Assembly (NCBI RefSeq): GCF_000620765.1
Contig: NZ_JIAK01000009.1
Coordinates: 1-64,000, forward strand
Origin: Desulfovermiculus halophilus DSM 18834
GTDB taxonomy: Bacteria > Desulfobacterota > Desulfovibrionia > Desulfovibrionales > Desulfothermaceae
Length of the DNA: 64,000 bases
Reading direction: 5' to 3'
Below are positions 26,332 through 35,138 of this stretch, piece by piece. The translations under genes were made by a program, and so were the position numbers. Numbering within the stretch: position 1 is the stretch's first letter; the number at the start of each line of letters is the position of its first letter. The notes below the pieces were generated by a model. The model saw only the letters and a list, made by a program, of their open reading frames with translations. It was not told the DNA's origin and made no database searches.

Positions 26332-27852
26332 TCAATCCGCGGCCAATCGCTGGGCAGTCCTTTTCTCCACTTCCGCCAAAAGCCGCCTTATTTGCGTGTT
26401 CGTATACCTGGTTCCGCAAGCCGCATGATAGGCTTGAAAAATCCGCAGGCGGTCCGTCCGGCTCAACCTGGAGACTGCATCAGTATTTATCTGCCGCAGA
26501 TTCTTCACAATCTCCCTGCGGGGGATTCTTCTTCGGTGCAGATGGGTTCTTTCATTGTCCAAAAAATAAAACACCGGTTTTTCCGCGTCCTCTCGAATCA
26601 GGATATTGCTCAGCCGCAAATCCCCGTGCACAAATCCGGTTCTGTGCAGCTTCCCTACTTCTTCTCCCAGGTGCTTGAGGATCTCCCGCCGCCGCTTCGG
26701 GGCTCCACCCTTGCCTTCCAGCCAGGAGACCATTTTTACCCCTTTGATCTCCCTGGAGACAATGTAGTCCCGACTACCCTGGCGCCCCCAGAACAGATGC
26801 TCCTGAACCCGGAATCCGGCTCCATACAGCATCTTTTCATTTTTGACCGCCCTGGCCCCCCGGCCAAGCCTGACCAGCCTCTTCAAACCTTCCCGCCTGT
26901 CTCGAGGCAGAAACACCTTGCAATACACACCGCCTTCCGGGGTTTGTCTGCGGGCCACAACAGCGGTCCGCGCGCTCTGCACCTTTTTCCATCCCGGAGG
27001 CAACATGCCGCTATTCACTATTGCTTCTACTTCTTTGACTATTTCCTGTGCATATGGAAAGCCTTTATCAGGATTACCAGAGCAAGAGGATAAAGAAAAT
27101 TTCTTGCCGTAATATGTCGCCACTGCTCTTCTGAGTTTATGACAAAACTGATCTCCGAGTCTCCGGTGTACAAGGTCCCAAAAGATTCTCAGCACCCGTT
27201 CATTATGCCGCCAACTGTAAAAGAAAATCTGCCAGTCTTTTATTCTTTGTCTCTTGGCAATTATCTGCAGTTTCGGCACCTGCACAGCATCAAGATCCAC
27301 CCAGTAGACATTCTGAGATGTTATAAGAAAATTTGTATCTCTTGTGTCTCTAATTGAAATGCCGCACAGATGAAAGGCCAACAAAGATTCAACGACTTTT
27401 TTCGCTGTCGCATAAAGCTCATCCGCCTTCTTGTCCGGAGCATTGAAGTACTTATCTGCTTCCAGGCCTGGAATATACTCACACACAAAAAAAGACCGAA
27501 CAACGAAAAATCCGATGCGGTCTTGAATCAGGGCAACCGGATTTACCGTCTTGCAACCGACTAAACTCAGATAATGGGCGTTATCCCAACTCTTTTTTGC
27601 CTTTGATTTGCGAACTGAACGGCTTATCGCTTTCTGCCAGCTTTTGGGATTATATTGCTTAATCACCAGGCGGGATGTCTTAAATGGAACCGCGACCACC
27701 TTGGCCGCTGCATCATCCTTCATTGCCACAGTATCGGCGCTGTTCACTTGTGACTCAACCTGCCAGCAAAAATCCAAAATTCCTGGCTGATCTTTCCATT
27801 GCGAGGCCAGGACTATCTTCCTCTGTACTATGCGGTCAAACCGGGAGGTCAT
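26332..27852 (-). CDS. tandem WaaP-like LPS sugar kinase (two kinase domains)
   Basis: This 506-residue protein appears to contain two lipopolysaccharide-kinase domains. In the C-terminal one (about 285-500) the catalytic loop GFVHGDLRLSNILI and the metal site YFLDNERT are clear. In the N-terminal one (about 20-235) the same spacing occurs as SIRDTRDTNFLI and YWVDLDAVQ, with the catalytic Asp and Asn kept but the HxD His changed to Ile. WaaP kinases phosphorylate core heptose. Two domains could act on two sites, or one could be regulatory. It starts the next minus-strand block of core genes. Confidence 0.8.
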   Translation of the reverse strand: MTSRFDRIVQRKIVLASQWKDQPGILDFCWQVESQVNSADTVAMKDDAAAKVVAVPFKTSRLVIKQYNPKSWQKAISRSVRKSKAKKSWDNAHYLSLVGCKTVNPVALIQDRIGFFVVRSFFVCEYIPGLEADKYFNAPDKKADELYATAKKVVESLLAFHLCGISIRDTRDTNFLITSQNVYWVDLDAVQVPKLQIIAKRQRIKDWQIFFYSWRHNERVLRIFWDLVHRRLGDQFCHKLRRAVATYYGKKFSLSSCSGNPDKGFPYAQEIVKEVEAIVNSGMLPPGWKKVQSARTAVVARRQTPEGGVYCKVFLPRDRREGLKRLVRLGRGARAVKNEKMLYGAGFRVQEHLFWGRQGSRDYIVSREIKGVKMVSWLEGKGGAPKRRREILKHLGEEVGKLHRTGFVHGDLRLSNILIREDAEKPVFYFLDNERTHLHRRRIPRREIVKNLRQINTDAVSRLSRTDRLRIFQAYHAACGTRYTNTQIRRLLAEVEKRTAQRLAAD

Positions 27853-27884
27853 AACAATATACGGGTCGCTGCATACTCAAAGAT

Positions 27885-29051
27885 CTATTCACTCTGTGGG
27901 CCTGTCACATTTTCTGAACTCTTCAACTGCTCTAAAAGCCCCTGAAAGAAAGACCTGACTTCGGCCTCCAGCTGGGGCAGATTCCGACGGCTTGCGGCAG
28001 CAACAGCGGACTCAGCCATCGACCCTGAAGCATCTTCCGTCCTGGTCATGACATCACCCCAACCGTCCACATCCAGACAATCGCGGAGGAATCCATTTTG
28101 ACCCTCTTGAATCAGAGACCTGGCTGCGCCGCATTGATGACTACCCAAAACAGGAAGTCCAGCTGCCATGGCCTCCAGGACAACAAGTCCGTAGGCCTCA
28201 TACAGGGCGGGGTGAATCAAGGCGTCCGCTGCCCAGTAGAAGGGACGAACATCGCTCTGACGCCCTGCAAAATGAACGCGATGGTCAATCCCCAGCCGGG
28301 ACGCCAGACGCTGATAACGTCTTTGGTGACTGTCCCGGCCGACAACCAGCAAGTGACTGCTTTCCGGCCTCCGGGCCAAGGCGCGTAAGGCGGTATGCAA
28401 TCCCTTCCGCGCAAAGCCCGACCCCACAAACAACCAAAGGAAGGCGTCTTTGGGAACACCGATCGAGTCCCGGGTCCTTTCTTTACGATTCACAAAGTCT
28501 GCCGGCCGTCGATACTGGTTCACATCGATTGCATTTTCAATCACATACAACCGTTTTGTGGAGACATTGTAATGATTCAGAATATCCTCGCGTACCATTT
28601 CTGAGTTGCAGATAACGGCCCGCAAATTTTCTGACTCATAGGTCGTCCGCTCCAGCCGCAGCTTGTTCCGGTGATGCATATCCATCCGTTGCCACAGCCG
28701 TCCCCCAAAACCAAGTGTCCGGCGCTGCTGGCGAAGCCACTCAGCATGCACTCCACCACCCGCACGATAGACATGACAACAGGGCATGTATTCTTGCGAC
28801 AAGACCAAGTCTGCATCAAGATCCTGCACCTTCCTGCAGGCGGCACGAGCGAAGCCGCCAACCCGTCCAAAACGACCAAAGTGAAAAGGATTGACCTGCA
28901 CGAACTCAAAATCTTGCGGCCCTGTATCTCCCTGCCGGGCCAAAACTTTTAAATGAGCACCCGTGGAACATAATACCCGCAACAGGGTTTGGGCCATCAC
29001 TTCGGCCCCGCCGCTGGCATTCAAAGACTTAAAAACGAGGGCAACTTTCAT
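27885..29051 (-). CDS. family 4 glycosyltransferase, WaaG-like
   Basis: This 388-residue GT-B enzyme begins MKVALVFKSLNASGGAEVM and has the GT4 donor-binding blocks FVGSGFARKGLHTALRAL and HPALYEAYGLVVLEAMAAG. The EAxGLVxLE motif and the core-gene context suggest WaaG, which adds the first outer-core hexose to heptose II, but other retaining transferases look similar. It lies 32 nt upstream of the tandem kinase gene on the same strand. No strong ribosome site is visible. Confidence 0.8.
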   Translation of the reverse strand: MKVALVFKSLNASGGAEVMAQTLLRVLCSTGAHLKVLARQGDTGPQDFEFVQVNPFHFGRFGRVGGFARAACRKVQDLDADLVLSQEYMPCCHVYRAGGGVHAEWLRQQRRTLGFGGRLWQRMDMHHRNKLRLERTTYESENLRAVICNSEMVREDILNHYNVSTKRLYVIENAIDVNQYRRPADFVNRKERTRDSIGVPKDAFLWLFVGSGFARKGLHTALRALARRPESSHLLVVGRDSHQRRYQRLASRLGIDHRVHFAGRQSDVRPFYWAADALIHPALYEAYGLVVLEAMAAGLPVLGSHQCGAARSLIQEGQNGFLRDCLDVDGWGDVMTRTEDASGSMAESAVAAASRRNLPQLEAEVRSFFQGLLEQLKSSENVTGPQSE

Positions 29052-29073
29052 ACTTTAGAATATTGTTTCTTGA

Positions 29074-30189
29074 TCATCCATGAGTCGGTTCATTATAATC
29101 TGGCAAGAGACTTTGATATACATCTAAAAGCTTATCCACATAAGTATCGATGGTAAAGCTCTGACTTCGAGCTTTAGCGTTCCGAGCAAGTTCTGCATAC
29201 AGTGAATCATCAGTGAGCAGCGTGCATAGTTTTGCAGCAATGTCATCAGGATGTGTTTCACAAACAAGACAACAATCCCATGCTATTTCTTTGGCCGATA
29301 CATATTTGGAAATGACTGCAGGTATACCAAGTTGCATAGCTTCTAAAACTGATATTCCTAATCCTTCGTATTGGGAGGGCATCAACAATATATCAGACCT
29401 TGCCAGCAAATCTTCAACATCACTTCTATATCCCCAAAAAGTGACCTTATTTTCAATGCAAAGATCATGGGCTAGACTTTCTAGTTTGTTTCGTTCTTTT
29501 CCTTCACCTATGATCCATAAGTCAACATTATTAATTTTTTCACAAAGTATCTTGTAAGCTTTTAAAGCCATATCAAAATTTTTTTGTTCAACAAGTCGTC
29601 CAACACAGGCTACCACAGAACTTTTTGTTTCATTTTTATAATAATATTTGCTTTTATGCGTAATTTTCTCAGAACTCAAAGCATTGTACAATACAATACT
29701 TCTTTTATTAGAACTATGTTCTTTTTTAATAACTTCATTCACAGCTTCTGAAACAGATAAATAAACATCTGTTTTTCTGGACAACAATTTGTTCGCTATT
29801 TTTCTATGCATCTTTTTTTGTTTTTTTGTAGTATGAATATGGGTAACTATCGGGATATTCATTCCAAGTGCAGCCAATCTACCAAAATAGTCACCTGAAA
29901 ACTCCATGGTATGAATAATAGAGGGACGTAAATCACAAATAATATTACGTAGCTTGACAATGGTGTCTAAACGGTAGGTTTTCAAAACATCTACAGAGGA
30001 CGCAAGATTAATCACGGGAAGATCGTGATCTTCAAACGCACAAAGCTTATCCCCTACACCTGACAAGTTAACAACAGTAAAGTCAATATCTCTGACTTGC
30101 AACTCCTTAGATATCTCGAAAAGTAGATTTGCAATACCTCCGAAAGGTAACCCACCAAGAATAAAAAATATCCTTCCTAAATTAATCAT
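29074..30189 (-). CDS. family 4 glycosyltransferase, AT-rich
   Basis: This 371-residue GT4 enzyme starts MINLGRIFFILGGLPFGGIA. The donor-domain blocks are ACVGRLVEQKNFDMALKAY and LMPSQYEGLGISVLEAMQLG. Composition is strikingly AT-rich (many A/T runs and AAA/AAT codons) compared with the genes on both sides, as expected for an acquired gene. It is separated from the UXS-type gene by a perfect 21-bp hairpin and from the WaaG-like gene by 22 nt. Sugar specificity is unknown. Confidence 0.82.
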   Translation of the reverse strand: MINLGRIFFILGGLPFGGIANLLFEISKELQVRDIDFTVVNLSGVGDKLCAFEDHDLPVINLASSVDVLKTYRLDTIVKLRNIICDLRPSIIHTMEFSGDYFGRLAALGMNIPIVTHIHTTKKQKKMHRKIANKLLSRKTDVYLSVSEAVNEVIKKEHSSNKRSIVLYNALSSEKITHKSKYYYKNETKSSVVACVGRLVEQKNFDMALKAYKILCEKINNVDLWIIGEGKERNKLESLAHDLCIENKVTFWGYRSDVEDLLARSDILLMPSQYEGLGISVLEAMQLGIPAVISKYVSAKEIAWDCCLVCETHPDDIAAKLCTLLTDDSLYAELARNAKARSQSFTIDTYVDKLLDVYQSLLPDYNEPTHG

Positions 30190-30272
30190 AATATATCAAT
30201 ACAACATGAACTATAAATTTATTCCACATTATTTTATATAATTACTATTTTTGTCATTACCAAAATTACCAA

Positions 30273-30317
30273 AGTCAGGTAGGTACCACCGGCATAGCCG
30301 GTGGTACCTACCTGACT
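30273..30317. repeat. perfect 21-bp inverted repeat
   Basis: AGTCAGGTAGGTACCACCGGC is followed by ATA and then its exact reverse complement. It lies just after the stop of the UXS-type gene on the minus strand. There is no T-run next to it, so it may act as a processing or attenuation hairpin, or be a REP-type unit. Its GC-rich stem stands out in very AT-rich surroundings. Confidence 0.8.
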
Positions 30318-30319
30318 AA

Positions 30320-31282
30320 TTATATTTTTTCTTCGCTTAAGAGTTTTTCAAAATAGCTTATTGTAGATGATAATCCTTTGTGCAAATCAACTTGAGGCTC
30401 CCACTGAAATTGCTCCCGGGCTAAATTGATATCCGGACACCGCTGTTTGGGATCGTCCTGAGGAAGGTCCCTAAACTGAATCGGGGAGCTGCTTTTTGTG
30501 AGCTGTACAACCTTTTCGGCTATTTCCAGGATGGTATACTCCCCTGGATTACCGATGTTCACCGGTCCGGTGAACTCATCCCCGCTCTCCATAATCCGGA
30601 TCATGACCTCAATCAGGTCGTCCACGTAGCAGAAGGATCTGGACTGGGAGCCGTCGCCGTACACAGTGATCGGTTCCCCGCGCAAGGCCTGGATAATGAA
30701 GTTGCTGATCACCCGGCCGTCGAAGGGATGCATGCGCGGACCATAGGTATTAAATATCCTGGCTACTTTGATTTGCAGCCCGTGCTGCCGGCTATAGTCA
30801 TAAAAGAGCGTTTCCGCGCATCTCTTCCCTTCATCGTAGCAGGACCGCAGCCCGATGGGATTGACGTTCCCCCAGTACCCTTCCGGCTGTGGATGAATGG
30901 TCGGATCGCCGTATACCTCGGATGTAGATGCTTGAAATATTTTGGCCTTGACCCGCTTGGCCAGCCCGAGCATGTTGATCGCCCCGTGCACCGAGGTCTT
31001 TGTGGTCTGGACCGGGTCCAGCTGATAATGGATGGGCGAAGCCGGACAGGCCAGGTTGTAGATCTCGTCCACCTCCACGTACAGAGGAAAGGTAACATCG
31101 TGGCGCATGAACTCGAACTTGGGATTATCCATCAAGTGGTAGATATTCTTCTTGTTTCCGGTGAAGCAGTTGTCCAGGCAGATGACCTCATGGCCCTGCT
31201 CTAAAAGGCGCTCACACAGATGTGATCCCAAAAATCCTGCACCGCCGGTCACCAGTATGGTCTTTGCGCTTACCCGTCTCAC
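30320..31282 (-). CDS. UDP-glucuronate decarboxylase-like SDR epimerase/dehydratase
   Basis: This 320-residue extended short-chain dehydrogenase has the NAD loop [14 protein letters not shown], catalytic STSEVYGDP and YDEGKRCAE (YxxxK), and the ending block [14 protein letters not shown]. These match UXS (UDP-glucuronate to UDP-xylose) better than RmlB, but the call is by similarity. GTG at 31282 is preferred: AAGGAAGG precedes it. The frame is open to a TTG at 31309. It probably supplies a pentose donor to the neighbouring glycosyltransferases. Confidence 0.83.
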   Translation of the reverse strand: MRRVSAKTILVTGGAGFLGSHLCERLLEQGHEVICLDNCFTGNKKNIYHLMDNPKFEFMRHDVTFPLYVEVDEIYNLACPASPIHYQLDPVQTTKTSVHGAINMLGLAKRVKAKIFQASTSEVYGDPTIHPQPEGYWGNVNPIGLRSCYDEGKRCAETLFYDYSRQHGLQIKVARIFNTYGPRMHPFDGRVISNFIIQALRGEPITVYGDGSQSRSFCYVDDLIEVMIRIMESGDEFTGPVNIGNPGEYTILEIAEKVVQLTKSSSPIQFRDLPQDDPKQRCPDINLAREQFQWEPQVDLHKGLSSTISYFEKLLSEEKI

Positions 31283-31362
31283 ATCCGCACCTTCCTTATT
31301 GGACAACAAGCAAATATTCTGGCCTCACCCCGAATGGGGTCTATAATCTTGCAACCGAAAAA

Positions 31363-32409
31363 TCAAGTTTCCCTGAGCACCTGATCCAGCTTCTCCCGCA
31401 CATCCTGGACTGTGATCAAATCCATGACCTCAGCCTTGCGTACCCTGCGCCCCCACGGCACATGGTCAGGGTCTTTTCCCGTCTCTTCCTTCAGGGCCTG
31501 CGGATACTTGTTGACCACCCATTGCCGGCTCAAGTACGGTCCGGTTCGATCCGGATTGGACGTAGCATACAGTCCCACCACCGGTGTGCCCACAGCTGTG
31601 GCCATGTGCAGGGGGCCGGAATCCGGGGAAACGAGAACCCGGCACCGTTGCAAAAGAGCGAGCAATTGCTTAAGATTCGTCCCTCCGATCAGGTCAACAA
31701 GCTCATATTGGCCTTCAGCTTGGATCCGTGCTCCCATGGCCTTTTCCTCCCGGCTGGGACCGCCGGTCAGAACCACCTGCAATCCATGCTTCTCCCGGGC
31801 ATAATCGGCGACCGCAGCATACTTGGCCGGACTCCAATTGCGCCAATTGCGGAACCGAACACTTGAGCACGGACTTATGACCACCGCCCCGCCTTGATCC
31901 GGGATCACCGAGGAGGCAAACTCAGAAGCCGGACCAGGAATAGGGATATCCCAGCGCAGCACACGGTCGTATATGCCCAGGGGAGCCAAGAAGCCGAAAA
32001 AAGAATCCAGGACATGTTCTGACTGGTGATGTTCGATCCGCTCATTGGAAAACAAGGGGTGGAAAAACTTGGCCCTTTGGGGATCAAAGCCGATCTTCCT
32101 CCGGGCCGGTATGCATGCGCTGGCCAGGCCGGCCCGGAATGAGGCCTGCATGTTCAAAAGGACATCAAAGGAAGATCCTGCAAACTCCCTGCGCAGATAA
32201 GAAACCGATCTCAAGGTGTTCCTCTTGTCAAAGACTTGAAACTCCACTCCCGGAATGTCGTGAACCAACTGGGCCTCTGTTCTGCCGATCACCCAGGTCA
32301 ATCTGGCCCTGGGTTTGTGCTTTTGCAGCGTCCTGAGTACCGGCAACACATGGCAGACATCACCAATGGCCGACAGCCTGAGGAGACAGATACGCTCACT
32401 CATGTCCAT
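31363..32409 (-). CDS. family 9 glycosyltransferase (heptosyltransferase I-like)
   Basis: This 348-residue GT9 enzyme starts MDMSERICLLRLSAIGDVCH, a WaaC/WaaQ-like N-terminus with the conserved acceptor-site Asp. The C-terminal domain has SPCSSVRFRNWRNWSP and the nucleotide-sugar site VSPDSGPLHMATAVGTPVVG. It likely transfers heptose to KDO or to the inner core. ATG at 32409 or 32403 may start it. The start overlaps that of the divergent KDO kinase gene, leaving no separate promoter space. Confidence 0.85.
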   Translation of the reverse strand: MDMSERICLLRLSAIGDVCHVLPVLRTLQKHKPRARLTWVIGRTEAQLVHDIPGVEFQVFDKRNTLRSVSYLRREFAGSSFDVLLNMQASFRAGLASACIPARRKIGFDPQRAKFFHPLFSNERIEHHQSEHVLDSFFGFLAPLGIYDRVLRWDIPIPGPASEFASSVIPDQGGAVVISPCSSVRFRNWRNWSPAKYAAVADYAREKHGLQVVLTGGPSREEKAMGARIQAEGQYELVDLIGGTNLKQLLALLQRCRVLVSPDSGPLHMATAVGTPVVGLYATSNPDRTGPYLSRQWVVNKYPQALKEETGKDPDHVPWGRRVRKAEVMDLITVQDVREKLDQVLRET

Positions 32410-33151
32410 AGTTCATCACAGGTATTCAGCTACGTATTGTACATCCGAGTACGTTGTCTACGACCCAGCACTATTTTCAGAAATGGACCGGAGATTCTTT
32501 TCTCCGGCATATTGGCGTCAGCAGGGCTGCCTGACCGGTCAGGCCCGGGGCAGGGGGAGTGCTTACGCCGTTGAATACGGGCGCAAGCGTTTTTTCCTTC
32601 GCCATTACCGCAGGGGTGGGGCCATCGGCCCATACATGAAAGACAGATACCTGTGGACTGGACTGGATACGACCCGGGCATGGCGAGAGTTTTATCTTCT
32701 TCTGGACATGCACGCCAAGGGCCTTCCGGTCCCCAGGCCCGCGGCCGCCTATGTACAGCGCATCTGGCTCATGTACTACGCTGACATCATCACTGAACAA
32801 ATTCCGGATGCCCTGCCCCTTGGCATGCTTCTAAACCAGAAAGACTCCATCGACGACAGGTTGTGGACCAGAATCGGCTCCACTCTACAGCACTTTCACA
32901 GCCAAGGCATCTGCCACCCGGACTTGAACGTGAACAACATCCTTATAGATAAGGCTGAAGCCGTCTGGTTGATTGATTTCGACAAAGGAGTCTGGTATAG
33001 GCCAAAGCCCGGTCAAAGGCAAGCCAATCTGAACCGCCTGCGGCGATCACTGGCCAAGGTATGGCCCCGGGATACATCCGCCGACAACTTCCATCAGGCC
33101 TGGAAGCGCATCTTGCGCGGCTATGACCTCCTCGACACAGCTGATCAATGA
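32402..33151 (+). CDS. kdkA: 3-deoxy-D-manno-octulosonate (KDO) kinase
   Basis: KdkA phosphorylates the KDO residue of lipid A precursors. The 249-residue protein contains GRGSAYAVEYGRKRFFLRHY, the kinase loop GICHPDLNVNNILI (HPDL..N) and LIDFDKGVW. ATG at 32402 shares bases with the start of the divergent GT9 gene; the next in-frame ATG is at 32483 and would drop the YVVYDPALF segment. Its stop overlaps the next gene by 4 nt (ATGA), so kdkA, the acyltransferase and the GT9 gene form one translationally coupled set. Confidence 0.85.
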   Translation: MSIVHHRYSATYCTSEYVVYDPALFSEMDRRFFSPAYWRQQGCLTGQARGRGSAYAVEYGRKRFFLRHYRRGGAIGPYMKDRYLWTGLDTTRAWREFYLLLDMHAKGLPVPRPAAAYVQRIWLMYYADIITEQIPDALPLGMLLNQKDSIDDRLWTRIGSTLQHFHSQGICHPDLNVNNILIDKAEAVWLIDFDKGVWYRPKPGQRQANLNRLRRSLAKVWPRDTSADNFHQAWKRILRGYDLLDTADQ

Positions 33152-34077
33152 ATCAAGACAGCACACACATCTCTTCGGTGCGCTCACTTGCGTATACAGC
33201 CCTGGGAGCATGTTGCACAAAAGGGCTGGACTTTCACCGGGCCTCTCTGCTCGGAGCTCTGCTCGGAGACCTGATGTGGTCTGCGTCTCCCCGCAGGCGC
33301 AGAATTGCCATAAACGCAATCGCCGATCGACTGCAGAAAGACAAGGCCTCTGCTGTCCGTCTGGCCAAAGAGAACTTTCGCCAGACCGGCACCGCCTTTG
33401 CTGAAGTCTTCCTGCCCCCAAAGGTCGATCACCGTTTTATCCGCTCCAATATATCCTTTTCCGACCCGGATCAATTCAGCCGCATGGAGAATATCCAACG
33501 CCCCATTGTTGGGACTACCGGACATTTTGGAGCATGGGAACTCCTCGCGCCCATCTTCAGTCTCTCCTTTTCTTCCCGGCAACGTCAAATCATCGTCAAG
33601 CATCCGAAAGACCTGGATTTTGCCGCCCTCATTTCTCATTACCGGGGATTCGGCGGCAACCGGATCGTCAGCCACGATCAGGCCGCTCATCTCGTCCTGC
33701 GTTGCCTGCGCCGAAACGGCATCAGTGCCTTTCTCGTGGACCACAATACAAAGAGAAGCAAATCCACGTTCCTTCCCTTTCTGGGCCGGGAAGCCTCGGT
33801 CAATATCGGGCCGGCGGTTCTGGCGGTTAGATCCAAGGCCCTGATCTGGCCCATATTTCTTATTCGCAAAGGACGCGGCAGGTACATATTCCATTCCCGC
33901 TCTTCCCTGGATACCGCCGAACTGACCGGAAACATGGAGGAAAAGGTGCACGCAGCGGCTCTGTTCTATACCCGGGCGGTTCAGGACATGGTTGTGCGGT
34001 ATCCGGAGCAGTGGTTCTGGATGCATCAGAGATGGAGGACCAGGCCTGTGGAGAAAAAAACACTGGAGCGCGCATGA
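33148..34077 (+). CDS. lipid A biosynthesis acyltransferase (LpxL/HtrB type)
   Basis: This 309-residue inner-membrane enzyme adds a secondary acyl chain to KDO2-lipid A. The HX4D/E catalytic motif is TGHFGAWELL, and downstream blocks FLVDHNTKRSKSTFLPFLGR and YPEQWFWMHQRWR are diagnostic of the LpxL/LpxM family. The N-terminus has a hydrophobic stretch but no clear cleavable signal. It overlaps kdkA and the following GT9 gene by 4 nt each. Whether it adds the first or second secondary chain cannot be read. Confidence 0.9.
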   Translation: MNQDSTHISSVRSLAYTALGACCTKGLDFHRASLLGALLGDLMWSASPRRRRIAINAIADRLQKDKASAVRLAKENFRQTGTAFAEVFLPPKVDHRFIRSNISFSDPDQFSRMENIQRPIVGTTGHFGAWELLAPIFSLSFSSRQRQIIVKHPKDLDFAALISHYRGFGGNRIVSHDQAAHLVLRCLRRNGISAFLVDHNTKRSKSTFLPFLGREASVNIGPAVLAVRSKALIWPIFLIRKGRGRYIFHSRSSLDTAELTGNMEEKVHAAALFYTRAVQDMVVRYPEQWFWMHQRWRTRPVEKKTLERA

Positions 34078-35117
34078 CCGAGCGGATCACACGTGCCGGG
34101 GCTTTTGCTTCCGAGAAAGCTCTGCAGTCTCTGCCTCCCGGCAGCAGAGTCCTTGTAGCCGCTGCCGACCGGGTGGGCGATGCCCTCTTCCGCACCCCGG
34201 CCATACGGCTTCTGGGCCGAAGCTTCCCCCATATCCGGTTCGATGCCCTGGCATTCGGCTCCGGTGCGCATGCTGTCCTCTCCCAGCATCCAGATCTCGA
34301 CACCGTGCATCACCGGACAGATAAAAAGGATATCGCCAGGCTGGCCGAGGACTACGATCTGGTGGTCAACACCAGATCCTCCAATATACGCAGGTATCTG
34401 GAAAAGGTTCAAACCCCGATCATTCAGCACCGCCGGATAGAGACAACACAGCACAAGGCCAAGGATCTGCTCCTGTTTGCCCACGCCCTTGCGCCGCGCT
34501 CCTCATCTAGCCCCCTTTCAGCATACTGCGAATATGTCCTGCCCATTGCGCATGAAGTGCAGAGCAGGGTCCGCCGAAAGCTTACCCAAGACTACGGTGT
34601 AGCCCCTGAAACGCACAGCTTGATCGGGATGCACATCGGCTGCGGCAGCCTGACCAAATACAAGCTCTTTTTCTCCTTTCAGTCACTTGTAAACCACAAA
34701 AAGACCTGGCCCATCAAACATTTCATCAGCCTGGCCCACAGGCTGGTCCAGCAGGACTCCAAGCGAAGGATACTGATCATAGGCTCCCAGAACGAAGACT
34801 TTCTGTGCCGGAAGATCCTGAACAAGGCCCCCCGGACAATTAACATCTGTCCTGATTTTTCCCTGCTTGAAACCGCAGCCTTGATGGATCATCTCGATCT
34901 GCTCATCTGCAATGACAGCGGCCCCATGCACATGGCCTGTGCCAGAAAACGGCCTCTGCTCGCCCTCTTTGGTCCGACAAATCCCCAGCGGACAGGCCCC
35001 TTTCCCGAGCTGCCCCAGTTCACAAGCATCAAAAAGGACTCCATGCGCCACATCGGGGTAGACGAGGTATGGACATTGGCGGAACAAGCAATGCGCGGTG
35101 TCCGCGACACCCAGTAA
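34074..35117 (+). CDS. family 9 glycosyltransferase (heptosyltransferase-like), second copy
   Basis: This 347-residue GT9 enzyme starts MTERITRAGAFASEK. It has VLVAAADRVGDALFRTPAIR, a changed version of the usual N-terminal RxGDxxxxTP block, and the donor site ICNDSGPMHMACARKRPLLA. ATG at 34074 gives a 4-nt overlap with the acyltransferase gene. It is one of three GT9 genes in the island (with 22749-23759 and 31363-32409), enough for a multi-heptose core. Confidence 0.85.
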   Translation: MTERITRAGAFASEKALQSLPPGSRVLVAAADRVGDALFRTPAIRLLGRSFPHIRFDALAFGSGAHAVLSQHPDLDTVHHRTDKKDIARLAEDYDLVVNTRSSNIRRYLEKVQTPIIQHRRIETTQHKAKDLLLFAHALAPRSSSSPLSAYCEYVLPIAHEVQSRVRRKLTQDYGVAPETHSLIGMHIGCGSLTKYKLFFSFQSLVNHKKTWPIKHFISLAHRLVQQDSKRRILIIGSQNEDFLCRKILNKAPRTINICPDFSLLETAALMDHLDLLICNDSGPMHMACARKRPLLALFGPTNPQRTGPFPELPQFTSIKKDSMRHIGVDEVWTLAEQAMRGVRDTQ

Positions 35118-35138
35118 ACGCACGAGCCTTCATCACTC

